Below are positions 22,148-33,895 of a stretch of DNA of 64,000 bases, piece after piece (position 1 is the stretch's first letter; every line of letters starts with the position of its first letter). The stretch is taken from NCBI RefSeq assembly GCF_963583255.1, contig NC_084817.1, forward strand, positions 9,120,121 through 9,184,120, read 5' to 3'. The notes below the pieces were generated by a model. The model ran no database searches, was not told the DNA's origin, and saw only the letters and a program-made list of their open reading frames with translations. A program made the position numbers and the translations under genes. The stretch is from Pyrus communis. Lineage: Eukaryota; Streptophyta; Magnoliopsida; Rosales; Rosaceae.

Positions 22148-25105
22148 CTACATGTCCATCAATTAAAAACATTTCTGTTGTTTGTTTTTTCACTGAAATG
22201 AGTTTTGACATTATTTTTGTATTAACTTTTTAAATTGTAAGATGTGATTGGCCATATAACTGCGGTCCAGCAATTGGAATCAAAACAGATTAATCAAAGA
22301 ATAGTGCAGAAGTGTGATATACACATTGAGTATATCAGGTTGTTCTTTTCTTTAACTGTTGCAATTCCAATTTGTTAATATCATTTTCTCTGTTAGGCTG
22401 GGAAGAAAATTTAGTGTTTGTTTCTCATTTGTTTTGTGCACAGAAAAGAAGAATTGTCTGTTACATTGTGGGCAGATATTGCAGAAGCTTTTTGTTCTTT
22501 ATCGATTCAGAAGTTGTCTTTGCCGATTATTGTTGTATTTACAAGTTTAAAAGTCAAGATTTACCTAGGTAAGCTCATCTAACTAATACCCCTTTTTTCT
22601 ATCTTTATTTGGATATGTTCTTACATTTCTTGCTGTAAACTGTTCCACTATTTTATCATTATGGAATTTTAGTGTATTTGATTGTTACTCTTTATGATAG
22701 AATTTTGATGTCTTATTTTTTTTCTTTTTTCTTTCTTATTTATAAACTGTTAGAACCTGTTTGTTACAGTTTGTATTTCGTTTCTAGCATTACATGTTCA
22801 AATTATTTTACCACATTTTTGTGTGCATCCCTTACAATATTTTCCTCACATTTAAACATCTATCATCCAATTAAAAACATTTACTCATCTATCATATTTG
22901 CTAATATTTGTTTTACAATTCTGTTATTATTTTTTGCCATCAACAGAGAACATCGTCTTGAATAGTACTAGCTCCTCCCTTTTTTTCATTGACCCAGACA
23001 TCCCGGAGGTTAACTCATATAAATCAATGTCAGTGCACTTCTAAAATCGTCCTTCCTGTTCAAACCTCTAAACATGCTAATTTTTCAAAATTTCTTATTT
23101 TCTTTTTAAACTTGCAGGTTCTTCACCTGTAAAGTCCCTGTAAAAATACTACCTCCTTCTTCAAGGCAGGCAAATGAGGCTGAAATTCTGCGTACAGCAA
23201 GCAGAGTAACAATAGATGAGCTGGCCTTTTTGGATCCTGATTTGTATAAGGTATACAAACGATTTATGCTTTTCTATCTTTTTTTTTTTTTTTTTTAAAA
23301 CATTTACCTTCATTTTTACATATTGAACAGAAACTAATTTTGTTGTTACTCTTTTATGATACACGTGTCATAAAACATGTGACAAAATGATACATTCCTA
23401 TGTAAAGCATCTATCAAACGTTTTGACACACGTTATTATTGGTGGTACAATGCTTGCCCTAGCTGTGTCAAACAAATGCATTAGGACCCGTCGACCGGAC
23501 AACTCATCTGTCAGAAACGCCCCAACCAAATTCCAACACCATGGTAACATTCAATATGCAAGTTTGTTATTCTGTCTTTTTTTACTTTTTCTACGATTTT
23601 CAATGCCATGCTGTTTCTTTCCAACTAAAAAATGACTTCAAATCTGTAACCTCTGTTCTTTAAACTTCTTTGCTCTGATTGTTAACAATGAGTTATAAGC
23701 CATAAAAAAAACTCATGGAATTCAGTTTTTAAATATAGGTACAAAGTTAATTTGATTCTTGAAGACAGCACTAATGAAATTAGTGCTTTGATAATTGGCA
23801 AAGCTGGAGAAAAACTCTTTGGTATGCCCTGCAAAGATTTGGTCATGAATTAGAGATTGATTGGCCAACAACAACTGCCAAATGAGTTTTTGCGACTGAT
23901 TGGACAAAAGAAGATTTTCCACTTGCGATTTGGAAATAGAAAAAATAGTTTCAACTCAAGTGACGTGTTGGTTTACAATGTGTCTGATGATACAGCTATA
24001 GAACCAATAGCTCCACAAATCTTACCAAGAGCTGTCACAGTATCTTCCACTACTGTATTATCTTTGACCTTACCACCTGAAACAAGCGGAAAATCACATA
24101 AACGAAAGAGGGAGTCTGTGAGGAAAGCTCTTTTTCCTAGGAGTGAGCAGAGGTATAGATTCAAACTCCATAGTATCATAAAATTTGATACTTTTATTTT
24201 ACTTCCCTGTGTTCAAATATTCATATGTTCTGGCTATCTTACTTTGCTTAATATATACCTGTCAAGAATCTTTTCTTTTTTTTAAAGACACAATTTGAGT
24301 AAAGAGACACGAATTATAGTTGGACAACATTTTTTATGTTTTATCCAATAAAATGTGCTCATCAGGCATCGTCATTTAAAACAGTGAAGCATAAGAAATT
24401 TCAGAAGTTGACCCGAAAGAATTTGATGAAATACCTATCAAATTGCTGGAAAAAAAAAAATCACCTCTAGCTTCTGCAAAAACAGATAGTCCCTCCAAAA
24501 ATTAACTAGGTCAGTATGGTTTCATTTTGCTAAATTCTTTGCTTCAAAACTGCTCAGCTGTGAACTTAATCACTATCTAAATGCCTTGCATTATTTTTCT
24601 CTGTACAGGTTGGTTTCCCAATGTCAACATTGATAATGGTCCTGCTATAAGACGTTTCCTCCTCTGCTACAATATATTTTGCATCTTTTGCTACTCTGTA
24701 TTAAACATTGTCTAATATCTTTGGTGGTTTGTAAATACCACTTTCTGCACAAAACTGGACAATGTTTTTTGCACCTCCGTATACCAGCATTTGTTAATTT
24801 TTTGTGTACAGAAGCTGGTTTAGTTTTTAGAGCACAAAGAACAACTAAAGTAGAATATATATAGCTCTAATATTTTTTGTATCCCTGTATGAAAGTATCT
24901 GCTAATATTTTGTTTGTAAGTATGATCATCCTAATCCAAAAACACTTATAAGTGCTGTGATCCAATCATAAACTTTCATGTTTATCCCTACCTTCTCACA
25001 ATTCAAGCTTTTCTCCAACATTTCCATTTTCTTTGTTATTAATGTTGTCATTGCTTTGCAAATTCATTTTTCAAGTCTTTAATATAGCATTTCATTCTGT
25101 TTTAA

Positions 25106-25139
25106 AACCCGCAGCAACGCGTGAGTATAAATAACTAGT
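25106..25139 (+). other. Helitron 3' terminus: hairpin region and CTAGT
   Basis: AACCCGCAGCAACGCGTGAG forms a weak GC stem around AGCAA and is followed 11 bases later by AACTAGT. A CTRRT end preceded by a GC hairpin is the classical Helitron 3' signature. The stem is degraded compared with the copy near 32739. Confidence 0.65.
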
Positions 25140-25757
25140 TGTTACTATTTTTTAAATCCTTTCTTGGGCTGCCCTATATTCAAACAAAATAATATATACC
25201 TCACGCCCAGAACTCGAGGTAAATACTTTTAGTACATATTTTTGTTCCAGAGCGTCACGGAAATGACTAAGCTTGGACGAATTGGAGTTAAGACTGGAAA
25301 GTCAGATGAGATTAGGCATGATTGTATTGTTGTGAATTAGATTTTTGCGTACACGGTAAGACTGCTGCAATAATTTAGAATCAAACTCATCTTTCATTAA
25401 AACCTAACGTAAAAATTCCAACACGAATTTTGCAAATTTCATATCGAATGCTTCCTTATTACTTGTTTTGTATTCTCCTACTCTGTACAATAATAATGCA
25501 AAGGCATACGCAGCAGCTTTCACATTGAAAAGCCGATATTTGAGTAAAAACAACCAAACTGTAAACTTCAAGTTATTTGGCTACAAAAGAGGATCCTCTG
25601 GCCAAATTTAACATCAAAAGTAAACTAGTTGTAACCTAATCTAAAGACACAAGGTTATTGCTACGCGCTTCATCATCATCGTCATTAATTTTCGCTAATC
25701 GCTCTTCAAGGTACAAGCTCAAGCCTCTCTCTCTGTGTTTCCCTTCTGAAAAGCTCA
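25140..25757. repeat. AHA 3' flank, copy 2 (right half)
   Basis: Continues the flank interrupted at 11816: TTTAAATCCTTTCTTGGG, GCTGCCCTATATTCAAAC and CATACGCAGCAGCTTTCAC occur in the same order as at 7270-7720 and 57935-58380. No gene. Confidence 0.85.
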
Positions 25758-28700
25758 TCAAACTGTATAATGCTGTTGAATTGTATCGATGTCAAGTCCT
25801 TTCAGCTTCACAACTGACTCAACATGACCCTTCAGAGTATGCAACTCACGAAGCCTGCAACCAAAATGAAAAGCTCTTAAACAATGCAAGACGAAGCATT
25901 TTCCCGAAAACGAGAAACAGAACCGGCTGACATCACTACTGAGACAAGCATGTTTCTTTATCTATGTACGAGTGCAATTGGTCCTTACCTTGCAACCTCA
26001 GCCCTCCTCTTGGCTTGTTCTGCAATCTCGGAAAGCTCCCTGTAACTGTTCTTCTCATTGAAAAGGTTGTTCGTTTCAGGTGGCTGAAGACCGTGAAGGG
26101 TCCTCTGCGCTGCAGCCCACTGTGCTTCTCTCTCCTCTTTTCCATAATCTTTCTTTGTAGTGAAGGCAGTCTGGTGGGAAGACACAATAAGGTAAATTGT
26201 GGCAAGAAACATGAATCTAACTTATAATGCCGAGTAGCGCTTATAATGTAGCAGAAAGCAACATACCTTGTTCTCCAAAAGATTATTCCACGCTTTTCCG
26301 CTTTGAATGTATCGGATTGCGAATTTAAGAAAGTCAAGAGGGAAATATGTCACTATACTGTAAAGCCAGATGACACCAGCCCACCCCCAGCCAGCTCCCT
26401 TTATCCGTGCAAAACCCCAGTTTGCATAGACTGCTATGAGAGTTGCAACCTGCCATTTTGCGGAATGAGTTATTATAAAATAAAAATAAAAGGGAAATTA
26501 TTTTGTCATACGCGTACCAGTGCAACCAATTGAAGCATCAAACAGGTTTTTAAGCTTGCTAACAGAGTAAAATTCTTGCTTTGAAATGTACAAATTTCTA
26601 GATTAATTGCCTTAACATTAGTGAAAATTACTACAAATTATAAAACTTCAACACATCCAGTAGAGCAATTAGGTAAAATTGTAAAGGTACTCGGTTGGCA
26701 AAAATGCTTACCAGTTGAGCAACCATGAAAGCTCCAAGTAAGAGAAGTCCAGGGCGTTCAACAAAAGACCAGCTACAAGACCTTGTGACGAAAATAAGAG
26801 CTTGGCTCACAATACTCACTTGTAAGTACAACGCCGCCATCATTTGCTCAGGCCTATCCCTCAAAGATCTCACATGAAACTTTTCCTGCATTATGAAAAT
26901 AATTAAATAAAATCAGAAGAAAGAACATATTTGCCAAAATAACTGTGACCTATATAGCTTATGTATTAATGGAAAACAAAGAACTATATATTCGTACCGA
27001 GAAGAAGTCGGTATCATTCATAAGCCAGAAGAACACTACTGTCATTAGTGCCAAGTAACCTCCAAGGACAATGCCAGTAGCAAAGATCTCCCTCAGTTTC
27101 CAGCTGTCTGGCTGTGGAGATGGCTTCACTCGATCCTTTGAGATTGTCATGATAGTTCCTAGCAGATTCGTAAAAACAAAGTCAGACTCGTTTAAAACTA
27201 TGGTGTTCCAATGGTAACTGATACAAACAGATAGGTGGATAATCTTACCGTCATTTAGGATGGCGATGATCAATACCATGAAGGGTGCAAAGTCAAACTT
27301 CCATATCAAAGCAATTAACATAAATCCAAACTGCATATAACTTAGCAACATGAGAACAAACCACAACCAAAAATAGGAAAACTCTAACATCTAAATACCG
27401 ATCATTGCTTCACTTACCACTATACGTATTGTAATTGAAACAGCATAGATCTGCAAATAGAACAAACGAATTAGAATGACCTGAGAAGATTAACAAAAGA
27501 ATGAGAACAATGGTCAATGACTCAATATCAAGTTAACAGCATTCATAAACCGTGCATATTTAATTAATAATGAAACAAAAAAATCAAAATAAAAAGTGGA
27601 CAATTGTGATAGTGTCGCCAAACAAGTACTGAAGGCAGAGCGACATGCCCAATAACTTTCATGCTATGAGCAATCATGAGTCTAGGCTGAATTTAAACCA
27701 ATAGCAATGGATTTGGAAATGCAAACTACTACCAAGAAATGTGGGGTTTATAAAAGCTTGGACCACAAAGCAATGATAAAGAAAAGAAAAGCAAGAGACC
27801 AATTACCTCCTTAGGATCAGAAAGCATTCCTACAATTGCAGCATCAATAGCATCCTGATTTTCAGTCCTAGAAGCCCTTGCTGCAAGAAGGATAACATGC
27901 TCTTTCTCCACACCCTTGGCAATGCTCTTTCTCCACACCCTTGGCAAACACTTCAATCAGATTTCTATGAATTGAGAGCTAGTTCAGGGTCAAGGTCCCA
28001 GTCTTATCACTGCAGAGAACGTCCATGCCAGCCATTTCCTCAATGGCTGTCATTCTCTTGGTCATAGCTCCTTTCTGTGCAAGCCTGTGGGAGCCAATAG
28101 CCATGGTGACTGATAAAACAGTTGGCATGGCAATTGGGATTCCTCCAATCAAGAGAACCAGCAAATTATCAATCCCTTGCCTGTACTTGCGCTTCTGTAT
28201 TGGGTACATTACTATTATCTCAATTAGTATCCCCACAGCAATTGAACAAATGCAGAAGTTCCCGATGGCAGTGAGAACTTTCTGGAAGTGCCCAACTTGA
28301 TTGGTGTTGTCCACCAGATGTGCAGCCTTGCTGGTAGCGATAACAACTGCTTCAATTTCACCCTGTTTACATGTTAAGCCAGAAAACACTTCATCCGAAG
28401 GATTCTTAGTAACAGGAAGGGACTCCCCAGTAACGGCAGATTGATCAATTTTCAGAGGATCACCCTCAAGAAGGCGGGCATCAGCAGGAACAATATCTCC
28501 CAATTTGATACTGATTATGTCTCAGGGCACCAAAATTGAAGCATCTTGCTCAGTCCATCGACCATCTCTAAGAACCTACATCAGGTAACGATAAAAAAAT
28601 AAGCAAATCTTCAAAAGAATATTTGCAGTAACAATAGAAGCATTGTTCAACAATTTTATTTCATCACCTTAGTCTTGGGAACTAGACCGGCCATAAGGGC

Positions 28701-29105
28701 TGCAGCAGCATTACCAGTATTGTCTTCTTCAATGAAACTGATAGTAGAGTTAATGACCAGAAGAACAACAATGCCAACAAAGTCCTGCCAATCAGGACGC
28801 CTTCCTGATGCCATCAGAGCTGCAACTTCCATGACCCATGACAAAGGATTCCGCATAAATCCCAAGAACTTGAGCAGTTTGCTCTCCTGTTTGCAGAAGA
28901 CGAAACCATCACCATGTCACACCAAAAAATAAATAAACCTGACGAGGAACAACAGATTTCAATATGTCAGAAATTATAACAAACCTTTTTCTCTTCTAGT
29001 TTGTTTGGTCCAAAGACTCGAAGCCTGTTGGCTCCTTCTTCTCCGGTCAGACCGTCTCTTGTACATTTCAGCTGCTCAAAGACTTCCTCTACCGGAATCC
29101 GTTCC
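25758..29105 (-). pseudogene. Plasma-membrane H+-ATPase pseudogene AHA-B (longest copy)
   Basis: Minus-strand exons in order: 29105-28988 ([20 protein letters not shown]), about 28888-28670 (membrane segments 1-2), about 28577-27979 (actuator region, [22 protein letters not shown] and the phosphorylation motif DKTGT at 28008-27994), about 27955-27808 ([20 protein letters not shown]), 27450-27415, 27333-27250, 27160-26998, 26887-26711, 26450-26268, 26170-25970 and the last exon ending HYTV-stop at 25758. P3A pumps export protons across the plasma membrane using ATP. This copy is dead: TGA (28524-28522) interrupts LVPGD, TAG (27981-27979) follows TLTLN, a 25-bp tandem duplication (27897-27946) shifts frame, and the nucleotide-binding-domain exons are absent. 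The first exon is also missing. Confidence 0.93.
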
Positions 29106-29236
29106 TGTGAAACAAAATGAACAAATACACATGAATGAACAGTTTCACTTCTTAGGTGTAACTGCGTGCAACCAACTGTTTTCTGCAATACGAAATTCAA
29201 GCAATGCCTATTTTCTTTACAATAAACTTTCAGATT
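29106..29236. other. AHA intron 1 remainder
   Basis: Non-coding sequence between the first preserved AHA-B exon and the start of the repeated block at 29237. The AHA start-codon exon that should lie beyond is not found, so the next element probably replaced it. Confidence 0.4.
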
Positions 29237-29643
29237 ACTTTAGTCTAAAGGAGGCAAAATTGCACTGTAGAATGAACAGTGTTTTGGACCACATTTCAGT
29301 TTATTTACAAGCTTGCCACTAGGTGAAGGCGGCTGGGTTAGTTCGTTTTGGGCTGTGTTTGCTGGGCTTACCTCAATTGTTGATGAGGCCGGCCCTTTGG
29401 GTGTTCAAATGATGGGAATGCCCATCTAGGGTTAAGATCGGACGGCCCGGATTAAAAGTTTGGAGGGTACTTTTGTCATCTTAATTGTCGGGACTGATTG
29501 GGATCGATGGTGAGGGGATTGTAGGGCAGAAAGGAGGCCATTCTCAGTTTCTGCGACTCTTCGCAAACCCTAATTTCTTCGTATCGTTTCAGTATTCAAC
29601 GACAAACCCAAATCCCTAAACGCAAATTTCTTCATTTTTTCCA

Positions 29644-29739
29644 GATGAGCAGATCCTCAAGTCCAAGATCGAGCTCCTTAACATGACCAACACGGTCGAC
29701 TACGCCATGGACATCCACAAGTCCCTCCATCACACGAAG
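29644..29739 (+). pseudogene. eIF3 subunit e exon fragment
   Basis: Between TTTTTTCCAG and GGTGATT the plus strand encodes DEQILKSKIELLNMTNTVDY then AMDIHKSLHHTK. This matches the N-terminal region of eIF3e (INT6), whose plant form reads LKAKIELLN-TNMVDYAMDIHKSLYHT. eIF3e is a scaffold subunit of translation initiation factor 3. Only this exon is present. The preceding CGCAAACCCTAATTTCTTCG stretch looks like a captured or native 5' UTR. Confidence 0.78.
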
Positions 29740-29965
29740 GTGATTAATTTCCATATTGGGGTTCCATTTTTCTTCATTTCTGGAATTTGGGTTTTAATTT
29801 CAGTAATTTATTTCTATTAATTTTAGTAAATTTTATTCCCCTTTTCTTTTCCTCTTTTTCTCTCCCATCTCTCTGTAACCATCCATCAAATCCCCTCATC
29901 CCTCCCTTTTCTCACTCTGTAATTTCCCTAAAATCCCTCACCGATTCTCTCTCGCCATTCTCAAT

Positions 29966-30248
29966 CTCACCAGCCGCGAGGTGTTCGAGGTCGATGAGAC
30001 GATTGCTATTGAGTCACAGACCATCAAGCAGATGGTGGAAGACGACTACGCCAATAATGTGATCCCTCTCCCCAATGTCACCACCCACATCGTCACCAAA
30101 GTCATCAAGTACAGCCAGAAGCATGTCGAGCGTCGAGACGGCGATAGCACCGACGTCGGCAAGAGCGGCGATTAGACTATCAAGAAGTTTGTCGGACTTC
30201 ATTAACGAGATCAAAGATGATCAGAATGTTCTCTTTGATCTGGTCTTG
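29966..30248 (+). pseudogene. SKP1-like (ASK) gene fragment
   Basis: The plus strand encodes REVFEVDETIAIESQTIKQM, then VEDDYANNVIPLPNVTTHIV and TKVIKYSQKHVE. This is the BTB/POZ-like N-terminal half of SKP1, the adaptor linking F-box proteins to cullin in SCF ubiquitin ligases. The frame then reaches TAG at 30174-30176. A later piece (DFINEIKDDQNVLFDLVLV) matches the downstream KVDQ-TLFDLIL region in another frame and ends at a GTGAGT donor. The start codon and the C-terminal F-box-binding helices are missing. The GC-rich codon use is unlike the surrounding AT-rich DNA, in line with capture from a host gene. Confidence 0.82.
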
Positions 30249-30608
30249 GTGAGTATCGTGATCCCAACTCTTTGTTATTGTTAGTTCAATTTCTCTGTTC
30301 GAGTCTCTGCAGAGTTTTCTGGCACTCAAAAGTAGGAGTCGCTTCGGCTCTCGATTGTTCAGCAGCTGCACCAGAATCGATTTGATTTGATTAGGAATCT
30401 TAATCTGTTTGAATAATTATATATATTGTTTGGTTGTCTGCTATACAAATTACCACAAAACAAGAAAGATTTAGTCACAAGTAAATAAAACTATAATTCT
30501 CTCTTAATTAATGCTGCAAAATCTGTGTTGGGTCAATAATTGCAAGGTATTTTTTCCTAGAAACAATCAGATTATTGGATCTAAGTTGCCAATTGTTTTA
30601 ATTTTGAG

Positions 30609-30685
30609 GCTTCAATAAAATCAACACCCACAACTGGAGGAGTCAAGAAGCCTGACTGCTACCGCCCTGGAATCATCGCTCTTCG
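30609..30685 (+). pseudogene. Histone H3 exon fragment
   Basis: The exon encodes [20 protein letters not shown] then GIIALR, followed by GTAAG. Canonical H3 reads [23 protein letters not shown], and plant H3.3-type genes have an intron just after that ALR. The substitutions (His to Asp, Arg to Cys, Thr to Ile) in one of the most conserved proteins known show relaxed constraint. No other H3 exon follows. Confidence 0.82.
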
Positions 30686-33584
30686 GTAAGTTTTCAACAC
30701 AATATAGTTCAAATCCTCTGAATCATGTTCTTGAATTTTACAATATGTATCGTGTTCTTTGCATTTCGTTATCCGAACTCTATTCTTTGAATTTGGTTAC
30801 CTAAATCGTGCCTAATATTTGATGTAGCCAGTGGCTTTGTTGTATGGCTAGCTGATGTGATTTGGGAGTGTTTTTAGTTAATGGGAGACAGGGGACAAAG
30901 GTGTGGGGCAGCGAAGTCAAGTGGGATTAGGAATTTAGGATAGTAGAGTATTTGCTAATTTATAGGATTAGAAGTCTTCCTTTATTTTTGTCTTGGTGTG
31001 ATAAAAAAAATGGGTGAGTAATTTTAACTCCAGTTTAAGGTAATAACATGTGAATTGTTCTCAGGTATATTGCAACTCAATTTTTCATGATGCTCTTTCA
31101 TTTTCTTCTCTGTGAAAAAACATACTAAAGCAACAACGTTATGGTGGTGGGAATAAGCATTTTCATGTATGTATGGATGTGTGATATGAATTAGGTGACT
31201 GATGTTGAAGCATCAATCAATAAAAAACAGATAGGATCTCAGATATTATACATTAATCCATACATAATATTTTTGTTGTCCGCCCTGTGTCAAGGTGAGA
31301 AGGGCCTTCTTTATTTCGGCCTCAATTATTAATTGAAAACTCAATTCATATTTTTTTCATAGAAATTCCGTCATTATGCACTGCTGTTTAATTGCTCTTT
31401 TTGGGTTTTCTAGCCAAAAAGTAGGTCACTGTATATTTATTTAGTTCCCCTGATTTTCTTTATTAATTTATTTTTTGTTTGTTTTGTTGGGTGATGCAGT
31501 TTGAACGAATCAGGTTGAATTGAATAATCCTTGAAGTGACAAGAAGGAGCCGACTAAGCAAGTAATAATTCTTAATTACTTACATGTTTTCATTTTAATT
31601 TATGATTTGATTGGCCCTTATAGAAATTTCGAGTTCCATAATTACTGGACCATTGATATGTTATGAGTGTTCATTAGTGTAGGTGTGTAAATATAGTTTA
31701 TGGGTGTTAAGTAATTCAAATGTTGTCGACGATCTTAGAAGGGAAGAGGTATCCCCTTCTTCCTTTTCTCTTGAGCTCCCTCTATTTAAAAACTAAAGCA
31801 CGGCTGCTAGTTTTCTTATCCTTTAATCGCCGATCTCCTCAGGTTTGCCTCAAGCCGGCGAAGGAATCAGGGTAATGGAGCTCAGACTATCAGAGATATA
31901 TTTTCATATCCTTAAATTTTTATTTTATTTTATTAATTTCAACTGGATCTGAGAATTTCTAAGTCATGGATCTATGAATAGTTTGTGTTGAGTATCTATT
32001 TTTTTTTTTCATCAAATGGTCTCTGTAGTGTCTTTGTGTTTGTGCATTCATGTATGAATATGATCTCTGCAAGTTCATTATTGTCCTGGGAAACCACCTA
32101 AATTATCGATTCCTTGCTTTCTATGTACATTGTTATCAAGTTCTATTTTCTAATTTTCTGATGTTGGGGTGGAGGGAGTGCTAATATAGTAATTTTGAGG
32201 TATTTTGTGTCTTTTGGGTAACTTTGTGATATGCAGTTGATTTTAGGAATTGATTTATGGTGGAATGCACTGACATAAGTTATTGTTTTTGTGCATAGAA
32301 GTTTGTCTCTGCTTCTCAGGTTCTTTGTCCCCGTGTTTATTAATTGTGTTTTTCTCTATTCATTTGGGCTGTCTCAATGATTGAAGATCTCAATCAAGGT
32401 TCCTTTCCTATCATTTCAAGCTAGATTAGCCGGTGAGTGATATGCTCTTTGTACTGGTGCGGTATCATTGGTGCTCGCTTGGTATTTTTCCAATCCCTAT
32501 ATATCTGCTCGACTCTTGGGTCAATTATTTGCCAGTAGGAATGTTTAATTGCGTGATCAATGATGTCGATTCAATTTGAAGAAGAAATAGGACTTTTGTT
32601 CAATAGGGATTTGAAATAGGGATTGAGACTCACATATGAGTAAGATGTTCCAATTGTTCATTGATTCTTAGGTGCTATGTCTTTTTAGTTGTTTTGTGTG
32701 AAAACTATTCATGCCTATTGCGACTAATACATTAAAGTCTCGCAGCAACGCGCGGGCATATTTTCTCGTGATTCCTATAATAGAAACATTTCCGTTTCAA
32801 TATTTTTCCGAATCGTTTGTATGCAGCACCGAAATATGCAATTTCACATCTTGTGAAGCCAACCAGACTTAATCGCATTTGTCATGATTAAGTTCGGTGA
32901 TCCACGCATACAATTATTTCAAACTAAAAACTTAATATAAGAATTCACCACTGCACCATTGTTTAATTGTAATTAGTAAACAAACAGTTCATGATATTTT
33001 AAGATTTTTCTTCGGTAAACAAAACCCTCAACAACTAGGATTCACAGATTAACAGTCAATAGAATCACGAAATACATGTGTTAACGGATGGGATCTGCTT
33101 TAACTCACTGCTCATGTACCTTAAAAAGAACAAAGTCTAACAATTGATTTCAGGTTCCACGAAAACAAAAGACAATTGATTTCATGGACAAAAAGTCAAA
33201 CATTTCTGTCTCCCTTATTGACTTCAAGACAGTCTGAATTAAAATAATTAAATACTTACAAAATGATATTTCAACTGCTTACGAACACACTTTTGACCTT
33301 ATCTAGCTTAAACCAAACAAGACCATGGGATAAGTGACAATCATGCATATCAACAACACACTTTGTTTAGTCTCTACGCGCCTATATTTAAGGATAATAC
33401 ATGTTATTTAATTTTTTTTGGATTTAAAAGATAAGGAATACAATAATATTTTTTTATTGGATCAAATCAGAAAGTGAATACATAGAGTGGGCACTTAAAT
33501 ATTATCCCCATACTTAATCGTGTCGCTTGGCTTTTTTTTTTTTTTTTCCTATCAAGAGAAAAATGGTGCAAGATTATCATTTAA

Positions 33585-33740
33585 GGATGTGATATCAACA
33601 CATCTCAATGATCTCATTTTACTTCTCACACACCTTTTTAATTTTCGACCATCGGATCAGATGAATTGAAGAAGATCAACGAACAAAAATTATTAAGGGT
33701 GTGTGAGAAATAAAATGGGGTATGTCTATAGCACACCCCT
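33585..33740. mobile_element. MITE-like inverted repeat
   Basis: The left arm GGATGTGATATCAACACATC...TTTTACTTCTCACACACC is matched imperfectly, in reverse complement, by GGTGTGTGAGAAATAAAATG...GGTATGTCTATAGCACACCC. Total length is about 155 bp. No coding capacity. Confidence 0.55.
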
Positions 33741-33895
33741 ATCATTTACTAAACAATTTAGGAATTCAATTGAAATTTAATGTTTAACCGAATAAAAAAA
33801 AAAATAAAGAAATATATAAATGAAAGATTCAAGCATATATGTAGTACAAGGAGGGGACTCAAAACACCCAAATCCCAAAACAAGAAAGCTAATAA

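Larger units (their letters stand above)
14850..24505 (+). pseudogene. RPA1-like (70-kDa replication protein A type) gene, decayed
   Basis: Exons read: 14850-15002 (METIEVTPIAKLRPYTKAEK), 21817-22090 (YEIMNFRTIKIREQYKVVPH, then PPIPRHRFF), 22242-22338 (DVIGHITAVQQLESKQ), 22444-22568 (KEELSVTLWADIAEAF), 22947-23038, 23118-23250 (VTIDELAFLDPDLYK), a zinc-binding exon ending at 23543 (WWYNACPSCVKQMH, then GQLICQKRPNQIPTPW), 23739-24152 and perhaps 24366-24505. Most have GT-AG borders. The order matches the OB folds of RPA1, a single-strand DNA-binding protein that plant Helitrons often carry. In-frame stops interrupt exon 1 (TAG near 14982), the zinc exon (TAG after KQMH) and exon 23739 (TAG after LVMN). 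The acceptor before the zinc exon looks lost. Intron 1 holds the nested LTR elements. Confidence 0.82.
11817..25139 (+). mobile_element. 13.3-kb Helitron-like element
   Basis: The ends come from an empty-site comparison. The module flank (CACTCCTCTTTTTGAA) breaks near 11816 and resumes at 25140 (TGTTACTATTTTTTAAATCC); at 7258 and 57920 the same flank is continuous. The right end has a Helitron-style 3' terminus: a short GC hairpin region (CCCGCAGCAACGCG) about 20 bases before CTAGT, followed by host T. The left end (TTTATATATACTAAAACCC) resembles plant Helitron 5' ends, although the expected TC reads TT. There is no flanking duplication, as expected for A|T insertion. Cargo is an RPA1-like gene and an SR-protein-like exon. 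No Rep/helicase sequence was recognised, so it looks non-autonomous. Three nested LTR elements add 6.45 kb. Confidence 0.72.
29237..32769 (+). mobile_element. Capture-type Helitron-like element with three host-gene exons
   Basis: The left part (29237-29594) is a repeat also found at 41385-41715. Next come exon fragments resembling eIF3e, a SKP1-like protein and histone H3, all in plus orientation with splice borders. The right end has CTCGCAGCAACGCGCGGGC (a better GC stem than at 25106) and CTCGT eleven bases later, one base off the CTRRT rule. Mixed exons from unrelated genes are the hallmark of Helitron capture. The exact left end is not fixed. From 30690 to 32735 nothing coding was recognised. 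Confidence 0.62.

Noticed and set aside
25758..29105. A functional plasma-membrane H+-ATPase gene
   Set aside because: Two in-frame stops, a 25-bp duplication, missing first exon and missing nucleotide-binding-domain exons.
29966..30248. An intact SKP1 gene
   Set aside because: No start codon with the N-terminal strand, a frame break after the BTB-like half, and no C-terminal helices.
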